From contig JASAND010028662.1 of NCBI GenBank assembly GCA_030248195.1, positions 28,734-92,733 of the forward strand: 64,000 nucleotides of DNA. The letters run 5' to 3'. The stretch is from Trissonchulus latispiculum (Eukaryota; Nematoda; Enoplea; Enoplida; Ironidae). Position numbers and translations under genes: made by a program. Of the stretch, positions 10,496-22,470 are shown piece by piece (within the stretch, counting starts at the first letter, position 1; each line of letters begins with the position of its first letter). The notes under the pieces are model-generated. The model made no database searches, was not told where the DNA came from, and saw nothing but the letters and a program-made list of their open reading frames with translations.

Positions 10496-11740
10496 TAAAA
10501 ACACAAAGCTGCTTGAGAAATGCCAGTTGTACGTTTTTAGCGAATGTTGTTGCAAAAATACTTAGACCTAACCTAACCACAGTCATTCGTATGCAGCGGC
10601 GCAAGAATCTTGTGGAAACAACTCTTTTCTTTTTAATGCTTTAGGACATGTCTCTGCAACGCTAGTGTTTACGATCGTAGCGAACTACGCAACTGCCGTC
10701 AAATTACAGAAGTTAATTTGCATATTATGTTCAAACGTTTAAAAGCTTCATTGCAACCAAGGGGGGGATTTGTGAAAAGGATATTTTGAAAAGTAAGCAT
10801 AGGAGCCCCCTCCGTCTTGAATGTAAACAGCATAACTGGAAAATTTCTAAACTAGTAAAGCAAAAGTTCAAAAAGTTAAAATCTTTTGAATTTGCATTCA
10901 AATTCAGAACGTACTCGCAGGATCCCTTCCGCACAAAAACATTCACAGTTCATGAGAGCAATGTTGAGCATACGCTACAATTTGAGCGCTGAAGATACCC
11001 AGTTTGTTTTGAGCCAGAAATGAAAACAGCTATCTCGCCTTTAGGCGAGATAAAAATCTGAGAAATCCTGAAATACAGCCTCGCATAGGTTAATGCAATC
11101 GCAATTACCGCGATTATACATTAGTCTGTTCTGCTTTTAGTGGCTACTATTTGTGGCAGTACGAATTCAAGGTTCAATAGTCTTAACTTTTGCTAGATTA
11201 AGAGAATTCTGAATAGTTTCAGGCTGAGATTAAGTTGGGTGAACAGAATGCCAGTGCTTTTTGAGTTGCGGTAGAGATATAAACTCTTAGATGCAGCAAA
11301 AATATAAATATGTGATGAGTTTGCTCCAAATGTTCTTGCATGACAGGAAGGATAGTTCAGTAATCAGACAAATACGGCATGTATACGTTAGAGCACCTTT
11401 CAGCAATCAGCTTGTAGTCAGTTCCGGTAACAACAGAGAGCAACTTTGTTAGTCATCGAATTCTGTCTGTATCAGGCATGTCCCTTCAATTCACGTATTT
11501 TATGGATTGTGATTGTTAGGAACCACTGGTTGGAATGATCGATTGCATTCGTTATATGGACTACTTCCCTCCGAACATACCGCCGCGATTAAATGAGTAT
11601 ACTTGTGTCACTCTGTATGATAATCGCAACCTTGCACTGAGTGCTAACATATCCATGCTCGATGGTCTTCAAAAGTTGAATTTATCAGTTCCTGCGCTAC
11701 ACCGAATTTACCGCTTCATCGCTACACCGCCACACCGAAA
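10496..11740. other. Unassigned AT-rich DNA
   Basis: Short open frames on both strands (for example 10786-10992 and 11535-11744) overlap frames on the other strand and carry no splice or homology support. Nothing further is called. Confidence 0.45.
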
Positions 11741-12939
11741 TTGACATTATAGAATGCACACACAACAAATTGTATATGGAACTTCTGAATACTGGTTTAT
11801 ATACGAAAACAGGAACAATGCGTGAAGAAGCTAAATGTAAGTAAAAAATCGAAAAGGATGAAGACAAAGAAAGACATATCCAAATACAAATATCCAAATC
11901 CAATCTATATACTAATACAACAATGCCTGAAGAAGAGAGAGGTGGGAGCACTGAGACGATAAAGGAAAAATATGAATAGACTGAAGTACGGAGTTGATCG
12001 AGGATAAATACGGATACAAGAGGAATGCATGAAGAAGAAAAATAGCACTAAGAAAACAAAACCAGATAAATAAAGAAAAAAGAGGAAAGAACGTAGCAGT
12101 AAGGACGGATACGGGAACAAAAAGAACAAATGAAGAAGGTACGCAATTTGGAATCAAATCCTATACAGTGCTCCAACTCTTATAAAATTTTACAGAATAT
12201 AGTCAAGATACAAGGTTAAATATGTACCAAGCTTGGCGGGTTTAGGCTTTGTAATGCTTTTTCAATGATTGCTTAATTATGTGGCTAGCAGTGAAAAATT
12301 GCTCAATATCGGCACGTAGCCAAACTTTGTGATGCTAGATTTTATCTCATGGTAGAAACAATATCGTGACTTCGAGCATTTAGAAAAGTTGTTTAGAATA
12401 ATGACACCTATCGATAGAGTATTTTTTGTATTAATTCGATGATTTTGAAAATTTGCCATTTAGGTGGGAAACCAATTCTGCGTTTCTGACAGCAAAAATT
12501 GAACAAAATATTATTTACTTTTTATAGAATTATAGAATTACTTTTCACTGCGGCTTTCAAAACACTTCAGATTTTGCGCACATATTCATAGTATAACGAC
12601 ACATTTGTATGCAAAATTTGAGCCCAATCATTTGCCTATAGCCGACCAGGTCTCAAAACGAAAAATGTCAATTGCTAGTTGGTATACCCGTGCCTTAATC
12701 TTAGAAGGAACATAGCCTTAGTCTGTATTATCCGCTTGGCCAGAAATTTTTGCCGAACTTTACCAAAAATTCGAAGCTTGAAAATGTCGTAAAATGACAA
12801 TTCTTATCGTATGTTTGTTGTTTCAGATAATTTATGAAAAAATGTTTTTGTACGTTGTTTCTGGTTTGCTGTTTCTGGCACTAGATATGCTTTTGGCTAG
12901 CTGACTGCTAAACTGTTTTGATAACGCCCGGGTTTTGAA

Positions 12940-14000
12940 GCTGGCGTCGTAGGAACTGAATTATAATCTGTTTTCCTTCAGTTGCACCCGTCCCGGGGCC
13001 GAGCGTTACCGAAGAGCTAACCAATTTCATGCATAAATTTGTTATAACTGTTTGCAATCATCTTGAATGATCTTATCCTGCAATTGTGATATTTATTTAT
13101 ATCAAAGCAGTTAAGTCGAGGAACTATTTGGGTTCAACTGTTTAATAGCTGGTCACATAAGGTAATAAGCATACATTAACATAGGGTCGGGTCCTGGGGG
13201 GGGCTTGTCCCCCAAAAATTTTGAGAGGGCTTGTACCTTGAACAAAAATTTTCAGGGGGCTTGTACCGTAAGAAACAATTTGTAAAATTTTTCCAAAAAA
13301 TTAACGCTAATCTTATTAAAATTTGCAAATTTTGTAAAAATTTCTAAAAAATCTTCAATTTTTGACAAAAATCTCAAAATTTTGCCCGATTTTCCCGAAA
13401 AATTAAACATTTTAGCTAAAAAATTCCGGCGAAGCCGGAAATTTTTTGAAATTTTACTGTAAAAACTAATTTTTTCTGGCTAGTTTTGGTTACCCCTTGG
13501 CCATTTTTTCGTTACCCCTTGTCCCTGACGGCGATAGGGCTTGTACCTGGTCCGGGTTGGGGGGGGCTTGGACCCCCCCCCCCAGACCCCCCCCGCGTTA
13601 ACCTATGGTAATAAGTATCTTCCACTTAGTTTGTTGAAATTGGGAGATATTTACAGAAGGGTGTCTTGTAAACAAGTAAAACATGTAAACAGCTTTGCAA
13701 TGTAGGGAGACGTATGTCGACACACCAGTCTTGCAAACATGTTATAACGGGAAATATTTGCAAGGTAGCTGATAAGGAAGTAGTGTGAACCAGGCTTATA
13801 AGTACAATAACAACATAGACAGCATTTGATAACAACAATGAAATTTAAGACATTCGTGGATATAGAATCCTTCACCCCATTGACGATTTTCCACAGAATT
13901 TCCTAGAAGATACAAAAATGCAGCTTTTTCTCTGAATTAGAACTTATGCGTATTCGAACTTGTTGTATTTCTCAAGTTTTAGCTTACGATTATTTCCCCT
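12940..14000. repeat. Diverged duplication, copy 2
   Basis: Same-orientation copy of 5770-6480. It is interrupted by the insertion at 13170-13606. Order of shared blocks is kept on both sides of the insertion. Bases 11745-12939 contain only a weak continuation of the match and no supported gene. Confidence 0.7.
13170..13606. mobile_element. G-rich insertion with 9-bp target duplication
   Basis: GGTAATAAG flanks it on both sides (13161-13169 and 13607-13615), and the paralogous site near 5985-6010 lacks it, which shows an insertion. The ends are imperfect inverted repeats of the form TTAAC..GGG..GGGTC.TGGGG. The interior is AT-rich with CTTGTACC motifs, and long C and G runs lie at the termini. 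There is no ORF of note. A 9-bp duplication fits Mutator-like elements, but no transposase is present to confirm this. Confidence 0.65.
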
Positions 14001-14242
14001 TTTTCGTAAAGTGTGCTAGCTTCTATAAAAGCAGTGACATTGGTGACATTTGCTGAAGTAGGTTAAAGCTGTCTCAGTGAGGAGGTGGAGTTTAAATAGT
14101 TAAACTTACTGAATTCTTTTCAATCGAGAGTAAAATTGAAAGCATCCTTGAACACAACACGAAATAAAGTTAAAATTAAGACTTCCCTGCTCAACCCTTT
14201 TCTTAAACTAACAATAGCTAAAAATATGCACAGAGCATATGG

Positions 14243-14476
14243 ATGTTCCAGACACAGTTCAACTGTAAAATTGCTGCAGACTATTTTACCCATGATCAGC
14301 ATTGTTCTGTTATCTGGAGTATACTGAAGCTTTGCAAGTACTGCAGAAGTTCGCAGGTGACTGATCGGGAATCTGATAAGTGGGGTATCGATATGGTAGT
14401 GAATCCACAGTTGTCGCAGATGACCTTGTCTGCACACCAACCACTATGCCGTTTGACCATTTACCTTTGTGTATAA
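14243..14476 (+). CDS. Weak candidate terminal exon
   Basis: A 77-residue open frame with protein-like stretches such as VTDRESDKWGID and a stop at 14474-14476. The minus strand is also open over the same bases (106 codons), so the coding strand is uncertain. No family is recognised and no strong acceptor is seen. Confidence 0.2.
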   Translation: MFQTQFNCKIAADYFTHDQHCSVIWSILKLCKYCRSSQVTDRESDKWGIDMVVNPQLSQMTLSAHQPLCRLTIYLCV

Positions 14477-14479
14477 TTT

Positions 14480-15593
14480 ACATTTGCTCTGTTTGCCTTC
14501 TACTCACCTCATGTATCCTGAACAGTTCACATCACTTATTGCTTGTTTAATACACTCTGTATAGCTGATATCCCATTGTTTTCTGAACAATAAATTCGTA
14601 ATACCTATCATTTTGCATTTTTATTAATGATGCATCCAAGCGATAATTGAGCAATCATTCGCAGTATTTGTGAAACATGTCACTAGAAATTAGTCATGTA
14701 ATTGAAATAGCTTCATCTATTACTATTTGAGCAAATAAAGAGCATTTGCTTTCAACTTCTCGCAACTAAATCTCTGGTATCAATAGCCGTGAATGAGCTC
14801 CGCCCCCAGACACCCCGCCGTGTATATTGGGCGCATTTACATATATTCTGTCGGCGATCTTGTAATCATGCATTACAGTTAAGCAGCATCTACTTTCTAA
14901 ATAGTTTAAATATTATTACACTACAGGAATTATCGAAATTTTCGTAAATAAAACAATTTGTTTGCACTAAAAACACGCTAAAACAAGAATTCAGCCTGGA
15001 CGCAAAATTTCTTAACGGGACGCAACTTAAATTTAGCGGGACGCAAGGTTGACGCAAATCCGAAAACCAAAAAACCCTGGTTGCGCCTGTCTTCAGCAAG
15101 TAAAGCCGAAATCGCGTAGTTAATGTCATGAATAATGCCGTAATTTGGTAAAGTGACATTAAACTGATAAAGTTTTGCTTTCAATAATGTAGAAAGACAC
15201 TATTCGGCAGCTATATTGATTGGTACATTCTATTTACACCATTTTTACTGCATCTGTTCCAGGTTCTCCTAAAATACGGCTAAGGTTCAATACATTTGTG
15301 ATGCTCTGCAGAAATTCAAACACTGAGGTAGCTGGTGTTCGACGCTGAAGATTCAAAAGCTAATGAAGGTGGCTAGAAACGAATGATAATATGCTCTCAG
15401 CCCAGAAAAAATTGTATTTCCGTTAATCATAAAATGTTCAGGGCAGGCATACTTTAAGCCTGCTCACATGACTACTTATCAATTTACTGACGATAAACTG
15501 TCAGCCTTTAATTTTAACGTTGCAATATTAGCAACTTCATCGAGTGTAAGAAATTAAAACATTTTGTATAAATTTGTCATAAACTATTATTGG
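14480..15593. other. Mostly unassigned; weak minus-strand ORF
   Basis: A 68-codon minus-strand frame at 14978-15184 begins with protein-like MKAKLYQFNVTLPNYG but runs into a TTGCGTCCCG-type internal repeat. I do not call it a gene. Confidence 0.35.
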
Positions 15594-15600
15594 GTTTCAC

Positions 15601-15968
15601 CAATAGTACATCATATATAAGACTGTGACAGTTGGCCGGTTCTCTGTCAGCAGCTGCAGGAACCTGCTCTATGAGTTAACGGCTGCCACCCCACAAATGT
15701 GTTTGTTCACTTCAAAGAAATTCGAAAGCTATCTTTGCGTTCTGAAGCTTGAATCGGACACAAATTGGACGCACGCAGACGTTCTGTTTTCGAGCTTAAA
15801 GATACGGCGAGTGAAAGTCCCAGAAACGTGTGCTGTGTACACATTTGTGGGCGGGGTCACTAGGTACACGTTTGTGAAGGGGTCAGTTGTTAGGGCGCAG
15901 AGCATGTACCTGCAGCTGATGACAGAGAGCCTGACAGCTGTCACACTCTTATTTATTATGTACTTTTG
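15601..15968. mobile_element. Foldback family A, copy A2
   Basis: Flanked by a perfect 7-bp duplication GTTTCAC (15594-15600 and 15969-15975). Ends are CAATAGTACATCAT and the inverse of CAAAAGTACATAAT. The arms are inverted copies containing GACTGTGACAG / CTGTCACACTC and CTCTGTCAGCAG / CTGATGACAGAG. The 117-codon ORF inside it is a product of the palindrome and is not called as a gene. Confidence 0.75.
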
Positions 15969-16239
15969 GTTTCACTGAAATACCTGGATGAATTCACAAA
16001 ACCCGTTCAATAGGCTTAGTTCATTAAATCTTTAAAGTAAAAAATTTTGATGTATGCATGTATATACCCAACCCGAACACGCGAGGCACCATTATTTGCG
16101 AGCAGTCAAGGCATGCATAATACAGAGTCGTGGATGTTTGGCTGCTATGGCTTTAGTTTCCCTTATTGGAGAAATTCGTCTTGGGAAGGTGTATACAACG
16201 AAGCCTTGTATAAGTCATCTGTGCCCCAGAAAGACTATT

Positions 16240-16740
16240 TTTGAGCTAGTGTAAGCTATCTTCCCATTTGCTGTCGTTGTTGTCACTACAGAAAGCTATT
16301 TGCGCCAATGGTTAGCAATTTCGCAGCTTATCATTTGTCCACAGTGTCACGCCACAAAACAATTGCATTTGGAAATAATAATCCATGAACACCTGGTGTT
16401 GATCTTGGGTCAACAATCGAATAAAGTAAGCTTTATTGTAAATACCCTAGTCTAATTTAATTTAAACGCTAAAAGTGAAATTAACCTTAGTTTAAATATA
16501 TTGTTTAGAAGGGAACTGTAACCGGGGAATAAACAACTGAATCCGATTGTCGTTGAGAAATTAGAACCTTCCTTCCGGACTAGGCACCACCGGTGAGGTT
16601 TGGGGCCTAAATCTTAATTTTTTCCATACCATGAGGAAACTAATTATTCCGAGAATGCAGCCAGCAGTATCCAAAGCCAAGTCAATGGTTTCTGAAACAA
16701 ACAGTTATATTAGCCTGTAAATGCCACACACGAAAAATGA
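16240..16740. repeat. Dispersed repeat E, copy 1
   Basis: Aligns in the same orientation with about 41860-42350. Shared blocks include CCATGAACACCTGGT, AATTTTTTCCATACCATGAG and AGTATCCAAAG. No open frame is conserved between copies, and no terminal repeats or target duplication were found, so the repeat class is unknown. Confidence 0.65.
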
Positions 16741-16973
16741 TTATTTGGTTAATTAAAAGCTATCGGTTGGCATTGGTATGTTAATAAGGTATATAAGGTA
16801 CTTTAATACGATTAAAAGAAAAACTAATTAAAAAAAATAAGGAAATACTTTTAATGTTTTAAGGAAATGTTTTAAGCGGACGGAAAATTTCTAAACCATA
16901 TTGGGGGATCGTGCTGTGTTTCACACGAGCCATTAGAAGCATAATGGTTTTGTTAAAATACGAGCACTTTTAA

Positions 16974-17399
16974 AATACACTGTTATCAGCATTTCCTGTC
17001 TGTTGCATATATTCCCACGGCGGAAATTTTAAGTTAACTGCACTGATAAAGAAACTTGTACGAAATCAATCAGTAAACAATCAGAAATGTGCCCATATGT
17101 TTGCAAAAAAGTACGTGAATTGGGCGATTAAGCTGAACAACGAGTTTATACAAAATGATCAAACGAACAAGCTTTCTCAAAAATTCCGGCAGATCAAAAA
17201 GGTGCTCGAATTCTTGCATAAGATTTGTATACTGACTGTGTGCGGATCTGTGGAAATGCGGTCTTTATTACGATGTTTTAATATTCTTGTGACGTTCCCT
17301 GCTATTTCCGATAAGAAATACCAGACCAGACATTCCACTCAATGGACTGCCAAGGCACAACAGAACGCTGGAAAATGTTCGATCTCCAAACCCCAATGA
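16974..17399 (+). CDS. Candidate exon, 142 codons, unknown protein
   Basis: This is one of the longest clean open frames in the window that is not repeat-derived. It has no stop from 16974 to the TGA at 17397-17399. The centre is Lys/Asn/Gln-rich and helix-like (VNWAIKLNNEFIQNDQTNKL), with a second conserved-looking block LSQKFRQIKKVLEFLHK. No ATG opens the frame; the first Met is at 17097. An acceptor-like TTATCAG ends at 16989. It may be a terminal exon. I do not recognise the family. Confidence 0.4.
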   Translation, partial: NTLLSAFPVCCIYSHGGNFKLTALIKKLVRNQSVNNQKCAHMFAKKYVNWAIKLNNEFIQNDQTNKLSQKFRQIKKVLEFLHKICILTVCGSVEMRSLLRCFNILVTFPAISDKKYQTRHSTQWTAKAQQNAGKCSISKPQ

Positions 17400-17700
17400 T
17401 AGGCATTGATGGGGAAATTTTAATGTCCCATCAAATTGGGCAGCTCGTGTTCTACATGATAGCAAGCAGACTCGTTTTTGTGTAAAGGTGTCCCGTATAC
17501 GTGGCCCATCTATATATTGAGCCTCTGCTAAAAATTTGTTCTGTCTCTGCTGCGAGAGAAATCGAAGACGAAATTCCGCCAGATTTTGAACACGGGATTC
17601 TACAAAGAATCTTTGTTGAAGCAGTCAGAATACATTTGTTAACTTATGCCTGTTGTTAAATTTGAGGATGCTTATTTATGAACATAACAGTTCATAAATG

Positions 17701-18760
17701 GACGTCCATCTGCTATCGGTGCTGACGGTGTTTTTGTTGCTTTTCTTAGACTGTACAGGAAAACGCGGTGTTTCTCCTCCAGGTCCAAATGCTCATTTGA
17801 GAATATTAAGATTTTCCAAGTACTGTCTAAATGTTTCCACCTCTATTGGTTACGCTTGCTTAGTCCCGAGAGCAGAACTTGTAAAATACTTAACCAAATT
17901 AAGGGGGAGGGTCCATTTTTGGGCTATTTTTCGACTTTCTCGGATCTCGCTGATTTTTACACATTTGCTTGTCCAAACGGTATATTTTAATGAGTTTTTA
18001 AAACTTAAGTCGTAAGTCTTAGGGTAGTCGAGTAATTTCACCTTAAAGTTGAGGATTCGTGTGTTAAACATAGTCAGAGAAAAAAGTTGTCATTTTTTAA
18101 ATAACACAGAAATGTTAAACCGCGGTATTTTGGAATTTGAATTTTTGGCCTTAAAAATTTTTAATTAATTTCTGAAGGACTAAATTTAACATGATGCTAA
18201 AATCGTGTAAAATTTTAATCCTTCAAAAATTAATCAAAAGCTTTTAGAGGCCTAAATTAAAATTCTAATTCCAAGATACCACAGTTTAACATTTCAGCGT
18301 TATCATAATGTGGAATTTGTCCAGATTCATCAATGTTTGTCGAGAGATTTTTTGGCGCACGCGAAAAAATGACAACTTTTTCACTGCCTATGTCTAACAC
18401 ATGAATCCTTAACTTTGAGGTGAAATTACTCGACAACCGTAAGACTTATGACTTTAATTTTAAAATCTCGTTAAAGGATCCCGTTTGGACAATAAAATAC
18501 GTTAAAATCAGCGAGATCGGAGAAAGTCGAAAAATAGCCCAAAAATGGACCCTCCCCCTTAATTTGGTTAAGTATTTTACAAGTTCTGCTCTCGGGACTA
18601 AGCAAGCGTAACCAATAGAGGTGGAAACATTTAGACAGTACTTGGAAAATCTTAATATTCTCAAATGAGCATTTGGACCTGGAGGAGAAACACCGCGTTT
18701 TCCTGTACAGTCTAAGAAAAGCAACAAAAACACCGTCAGCACCGATAGCAGATGGACGTC
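17701..18760. mobile_element. 1,060-bp palindromic element
   Basis: The two halves are long, highly similar inverted repeats starting GACGTCCATCTGCTATCGG and ending with its inverse. The arms are about 450-530 bp each and centre near 18205. An extra stretch of about 70 bp (around 18298-18367) sits in the right arm only. TG flanks both sides and may be a 2-bp target duplication. The mirrored ORFs at 17698-18015 and 18446-18841 encode the same residues because of the symmetry; they start with a hydrophobic segment, but that alone does not make a gene. Confidence 0.75.
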
Positions 18761-19500
18761 TGGGGTTGGGACGTTGGGTTTAGGAATAAACTCAGGAAAC
18801 CAAGCAACGTGTTTCGTTTTTGATAAACATTTTCGCAACAAATTTTACCAACTGTTGCTTTTTGACAGAGCAGGATCTGATTATTGAGATAATTTAATTT
18901 AAATTTGTGGTTTCTGGAAATTTGAATTGTCAGCTCCGAACACCTTCTGCATTTTAAGTGAATATTGTTCAAGTCAAATAGAGTGTGGTCATTTAGATCT
19001 TTGCTTTGAAAATAGTACTGGGGTCGACACCTAAGGATGTCTTCTTCCGTGCAGAATGTGCAAACGAAATATATTCCGTCACCATTACACAGAACACTGG
19101 ATTCTGTACCATTCGCTTACTTCTCGGCAATGAACACTATGTGTTTTTGGGTGTGAAAGCAATTCTTTGAAATTAACTGGCATGTATCAATTTTCAAATC
19201 AGTCAACTATTTTTAGTCAGTAGATAATTTTAATTCTTTAAAAGTCATATAAGTATAATAAAAACGTTTATTCTGCACTTAATGTTTAGGTAAGGGGCCT
19301 CCAGGTCTTTTGCTCTGGAACAGGCCATGGAAACGGTGACCGTTGAACTTATCAAACAAGGAATGAAAAACCGAGTTTAACAATGACATTTGGCAATTTA
19401 TTATACATTAAATATTTTAAATAGCAAGCAAAATGTCTGTAATCATGTGCCCGAAACTTACACCGAAAGTTTGCATATCAAAATTGAGGTGTAGTAGTAT
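18761..19500. other. Unassigned AT-rich DNA
   Basis: No supported gene or repeat. Confidence 0.45.
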
Positions 19501-19507
19501 TAAGCGT

Positions 19508-19519
19508 ATAGTATATAAG
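19508..19519 (+). promoter_or_regulatory. TATA-box-like site
   Basis: AGTATATAAGG lies about 35 bases before the open block that ends in a strong splice donor at 19809. The spacing fits a TATA box for that exon. The neighbouring TTTTCAG could instead be a splice acceptor. Confidence 0.3.
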
Positions 19520-19533
19520 GTTTTCAGAACATG

Positions 19534-19808
19534 AAGTGAAAACATCGGAGTGTTGACTCAGTATACTAGATGGTTATCACTATTACTGTATCACATTGTT
19601 TACATCAATCCTATCAGTTTACAGAAAGGTTTTATCACTATAGATAATAAAGATGATGTCACGGCAAGATATTCTAATGGACAAATATCAACAAGCTTAC
19701 GATGGAGCGATGTCGCCTTTGATTTTCACTTAGAAGCCCACAAGCAACTATTTGCATTTGTCGCTATTGCCAGAGCTCTTGGTGTCTTTGTAATATTTTT
19801 CGAACAAA
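19534..19808 (+). CDS. Candidate coding exon with GTAAGT donor
   Basis: The frame is open from 19534 and ends at a strong donor, CAAA|GTAAGT. Residues read as protein: a hydrophobic N-terminal part (WLSLLLYHIVYI), a polar middle (ITIDNKDDVTARYSNGQIS), then an aromatic/aliphatic end (FAFVAIARALGVFVIFFEQ). There is no early in-frame ATG; the frame passes TTG at 19550. So either translation starts elsewhere or this is an internal exon. Two hydrophobic stretches suggest a membrane or secreted product. I found no partner exon. Confidence 0.4.
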
Positions 19809-20226
19809 GTAAGTTTTTTATTTTTGTGGTTTGGTTTGCAAAATTTCAATGCACATGTCGTGTTATTATTATAACATTGGGTACTTCTAACAACATTAAT
19901 AAGCCGAATTTCAACAGCTTATGAAGCTGAATAAAATAGTTTTACTTTTCATATATTGAAACCACTTTGAAATTAGTTTAACAGGCTCCCTTACGTTTAA
20001 CCAAAAGGTATCACAATTTTAAGAGGATTTTGGAAATTTTTTGCTCTCATGCAAGAGCTTCATATGCCACAGTGGCACTAAACGGATGTTATTCCAGACG
20101 ATCCTACAATGAGTGATACCGGCTATCTTGCCTTGGATTGATACAACTTTTGGAAGTGCGGCGTTAAGAAAGGATTCGCCCGCATAAGGATGAAGTTTAT
20201 TCCATGGCTCGACCAATCCTAATACC

Positions 20227-20418
20227 TTGGACCCTGACAACAGTAGGGGAAACATAGCATGTTCAAAGCAGTTTAAATCCATGGACCGCCAAATGGTTGA
20301 GAGTCTACTTTCTCTAGCGAAAGAAGAAAGTAGGATTGAGGCGCTAAATGCTGTGGGGCGTATGGATACACACAGTCGAATGCTCCCGGTAAAAGCCAAC
20401 CCAAGAAACTACTTATAA
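20227..20418 (+). CDS. Candidate coding remnant
   Basis: The 60-residue block is protein-like and helical (MDRQMVESLLSLAKEESRIE, then ALNAVGRMDTHSRM) and ends at a stop. Upstream, the same frame continues with sense codons broken by two stops, which suggests decay. The minus strand is also open here for 126 codons (20019-20399), so the strand is not certain. No family is recognised. Confidence 0.3.
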   Translation: MDPDNSRGNIACSKQFKSMDRQMVESLLSLAKEESRIEALNAVGRMDTHSRMLPVKANPRNYL

Positions 20419-20554
20419 ATTCCATAAAAATACTATTTGGATTCGGGAATTTCTGAATCATTTGTTTAGACAGACACTCGCATGATCCACATCCTTTGAG
20501 ACCGGCTATTAAAGGAAGTAGTCGCTTAACGGAGCGCAATCCTAACGTCAGCAA

Positions 20555-22462
20555 ATTTATTTCTGAGTGTGACGAATAAGTATATGATTCAAGTTACACT
20601 TTCTGGAACTCAGCATAGTTTTTAACCGTCAAACTCCAATATTAACTGCTTATTTCTTCTCGAAGGGAAACAATGAAAGAATCTTGGAAGCGATTCAGAA
20701 AGGCTTGTGTTTATCATTGTTTTTCCGTTTCAACTACTGTTGTTTGAACTGGCCGCTTTAGTTTCAGTTTCAGTCGGCAACGGAAAATAGTTGCGGCCGG
20801 GGTTTTAGTTTTATTTGAACCAAAAAAATTCCAGTTTCAGTCTTATAATGTTAACACAAAGAGTGATTCAAGGTTTCATTCGCTTACTCTGCTGATAAGT
20901 TAGCTCAAACATAACTGTTAATCAGTAATCAATCAATCAATCTTAAATCAATCAACGTTTAGATTTAGATCGATCCTTTCGCTTTATCGGATATCGGGGC
21001 TGTTCGGACTATCCAAATAATCACGGATGCTCATATGGGCATGTCCATGTCTAATGCCGCAATTTTTATTTCTACAAACACCATACCAAATACCATCAAA
21101 ACTAATCTGAAATTGACTCATAGGTATTTCTTTATTTGGGGCAACAACGTTTGAAATTCTACGCCCGTATTATGAGGCATGAGACGATTTTGTGCAAATT
21201 GTGTGCAAATCATACATAGATTTTTCACTTAAAACAGACAGTATGCTTAGTTGCATGCTATTATCACCATCATATAAGCTTGTGATATAGTTTGTGGTCA
21301 CTTTATGGAATACCCTTTTTGATTATTTCAGCCATCTCCGACATCTACAGCTTATTTTAGTGAATGAGGATGAAATGATAAATTCAGACCACCCAAATGT
21401 GGAGATATGGAAGGAGGACATATATATTGACCTACAAACCATACATATTAATCTTTTTATCAGAAATCGAAGAGAAAATACTTGCCAACTGACAACTAGC
21501 TAGTCAGAGATAATCTTGCCGAATAGTCGGCTGCTCCTTCTACTCTTTGTGAATGATGCTGAATAAAGTTCCAAGAAATACAGATGTTACGTAGCTTTTG
21601 CAAAGCATGGTCTGTTTTACAGCTGCGCTAAATGCTGAAACAAAACGAAGGTACCGTTTTCACTGTAATTAGTTCTTTTATCTTGAACGGTAATAGGCAC
21701 CATGAGAAACATTACTAACCAGAAACTGACCAAAAATGACCTATGGAATATGCGAACATCTTCTTTAAGCTAGTTACATTTTGAATTTTTTACACAAACG
21801 TAAGTAATTATAGGAATGGCTAATATATGTGTGACAGGCATATATTAGTTATTAAAACAATTTAACACATAATCAAATAAACGCGATATTTTTTGGAATT
21901 CGATAGGGCAAAGATTTCTGGCAATGAAAATTTGATTTATTTACCTGTCTCAAAAACCGTTACCGTTGTGTCTGAAAATGGTTTTCAACATTCTAACCGC
22001 TTCAGAACGGCTCAGTAAAGCAAAATAATCTGAATTTTGAACCGTTTTACCGTTTTACTTTGATGGGGAATTCAAGTTAAGTCTTTATCCAGCATAATTT
22101 TAATTCATGTTTTGCGAAAGTCTATGTTTGTATATTAGAACTGGCTATACGTATTCTTATTGTAATTGATTTCAAGGGCGTCTTCTATTATGATTTATGC
22201 CCTTATTAAACACTTTATCAGAAAATAGCTTTCCTTGTTTTGATTTGTGAGACCTTGACATTGACGATATTATCATCATCTTCACAAAATTTACGTGATT
22301 GGGTTATCTGTGCAGTACTTTCGCTTTGCATGCTGTTTTGTGCCTGCTACAGCACTTAGCAGTATGAAATTCAAAGTTCTTATCATGAACTGTCGAAGCA
22401 AAAACTTTTTCTAATCAGTGTGGCTTTACCTGTCTAGACTCCATTTGTTTTTGTAAGCCATG
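20555..22462. other. Unassigned AT-rich DNA with short repeat traces
   Basis: 20750-20850 carries TTTCAGTTTCAG-type hexamers. About 21025-21075 matches 34371-34435 in part (ACGGATGCTNATATGGGCAT, TCTAATGCC). No gene is supported. Confidence 0.45.
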
Positions 22463-22470
22463 GTTCGACA

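Noticed and set aside
15625..15978. 117-codon ORF
   Set aside because: It covers almost the whole foldback element A2.
17698..18841. Mirrored ORFs with hydrophobic starts as two genes
   Set aside because: Identical sequence arises from the palindrome arms; no independent evidence of coding.
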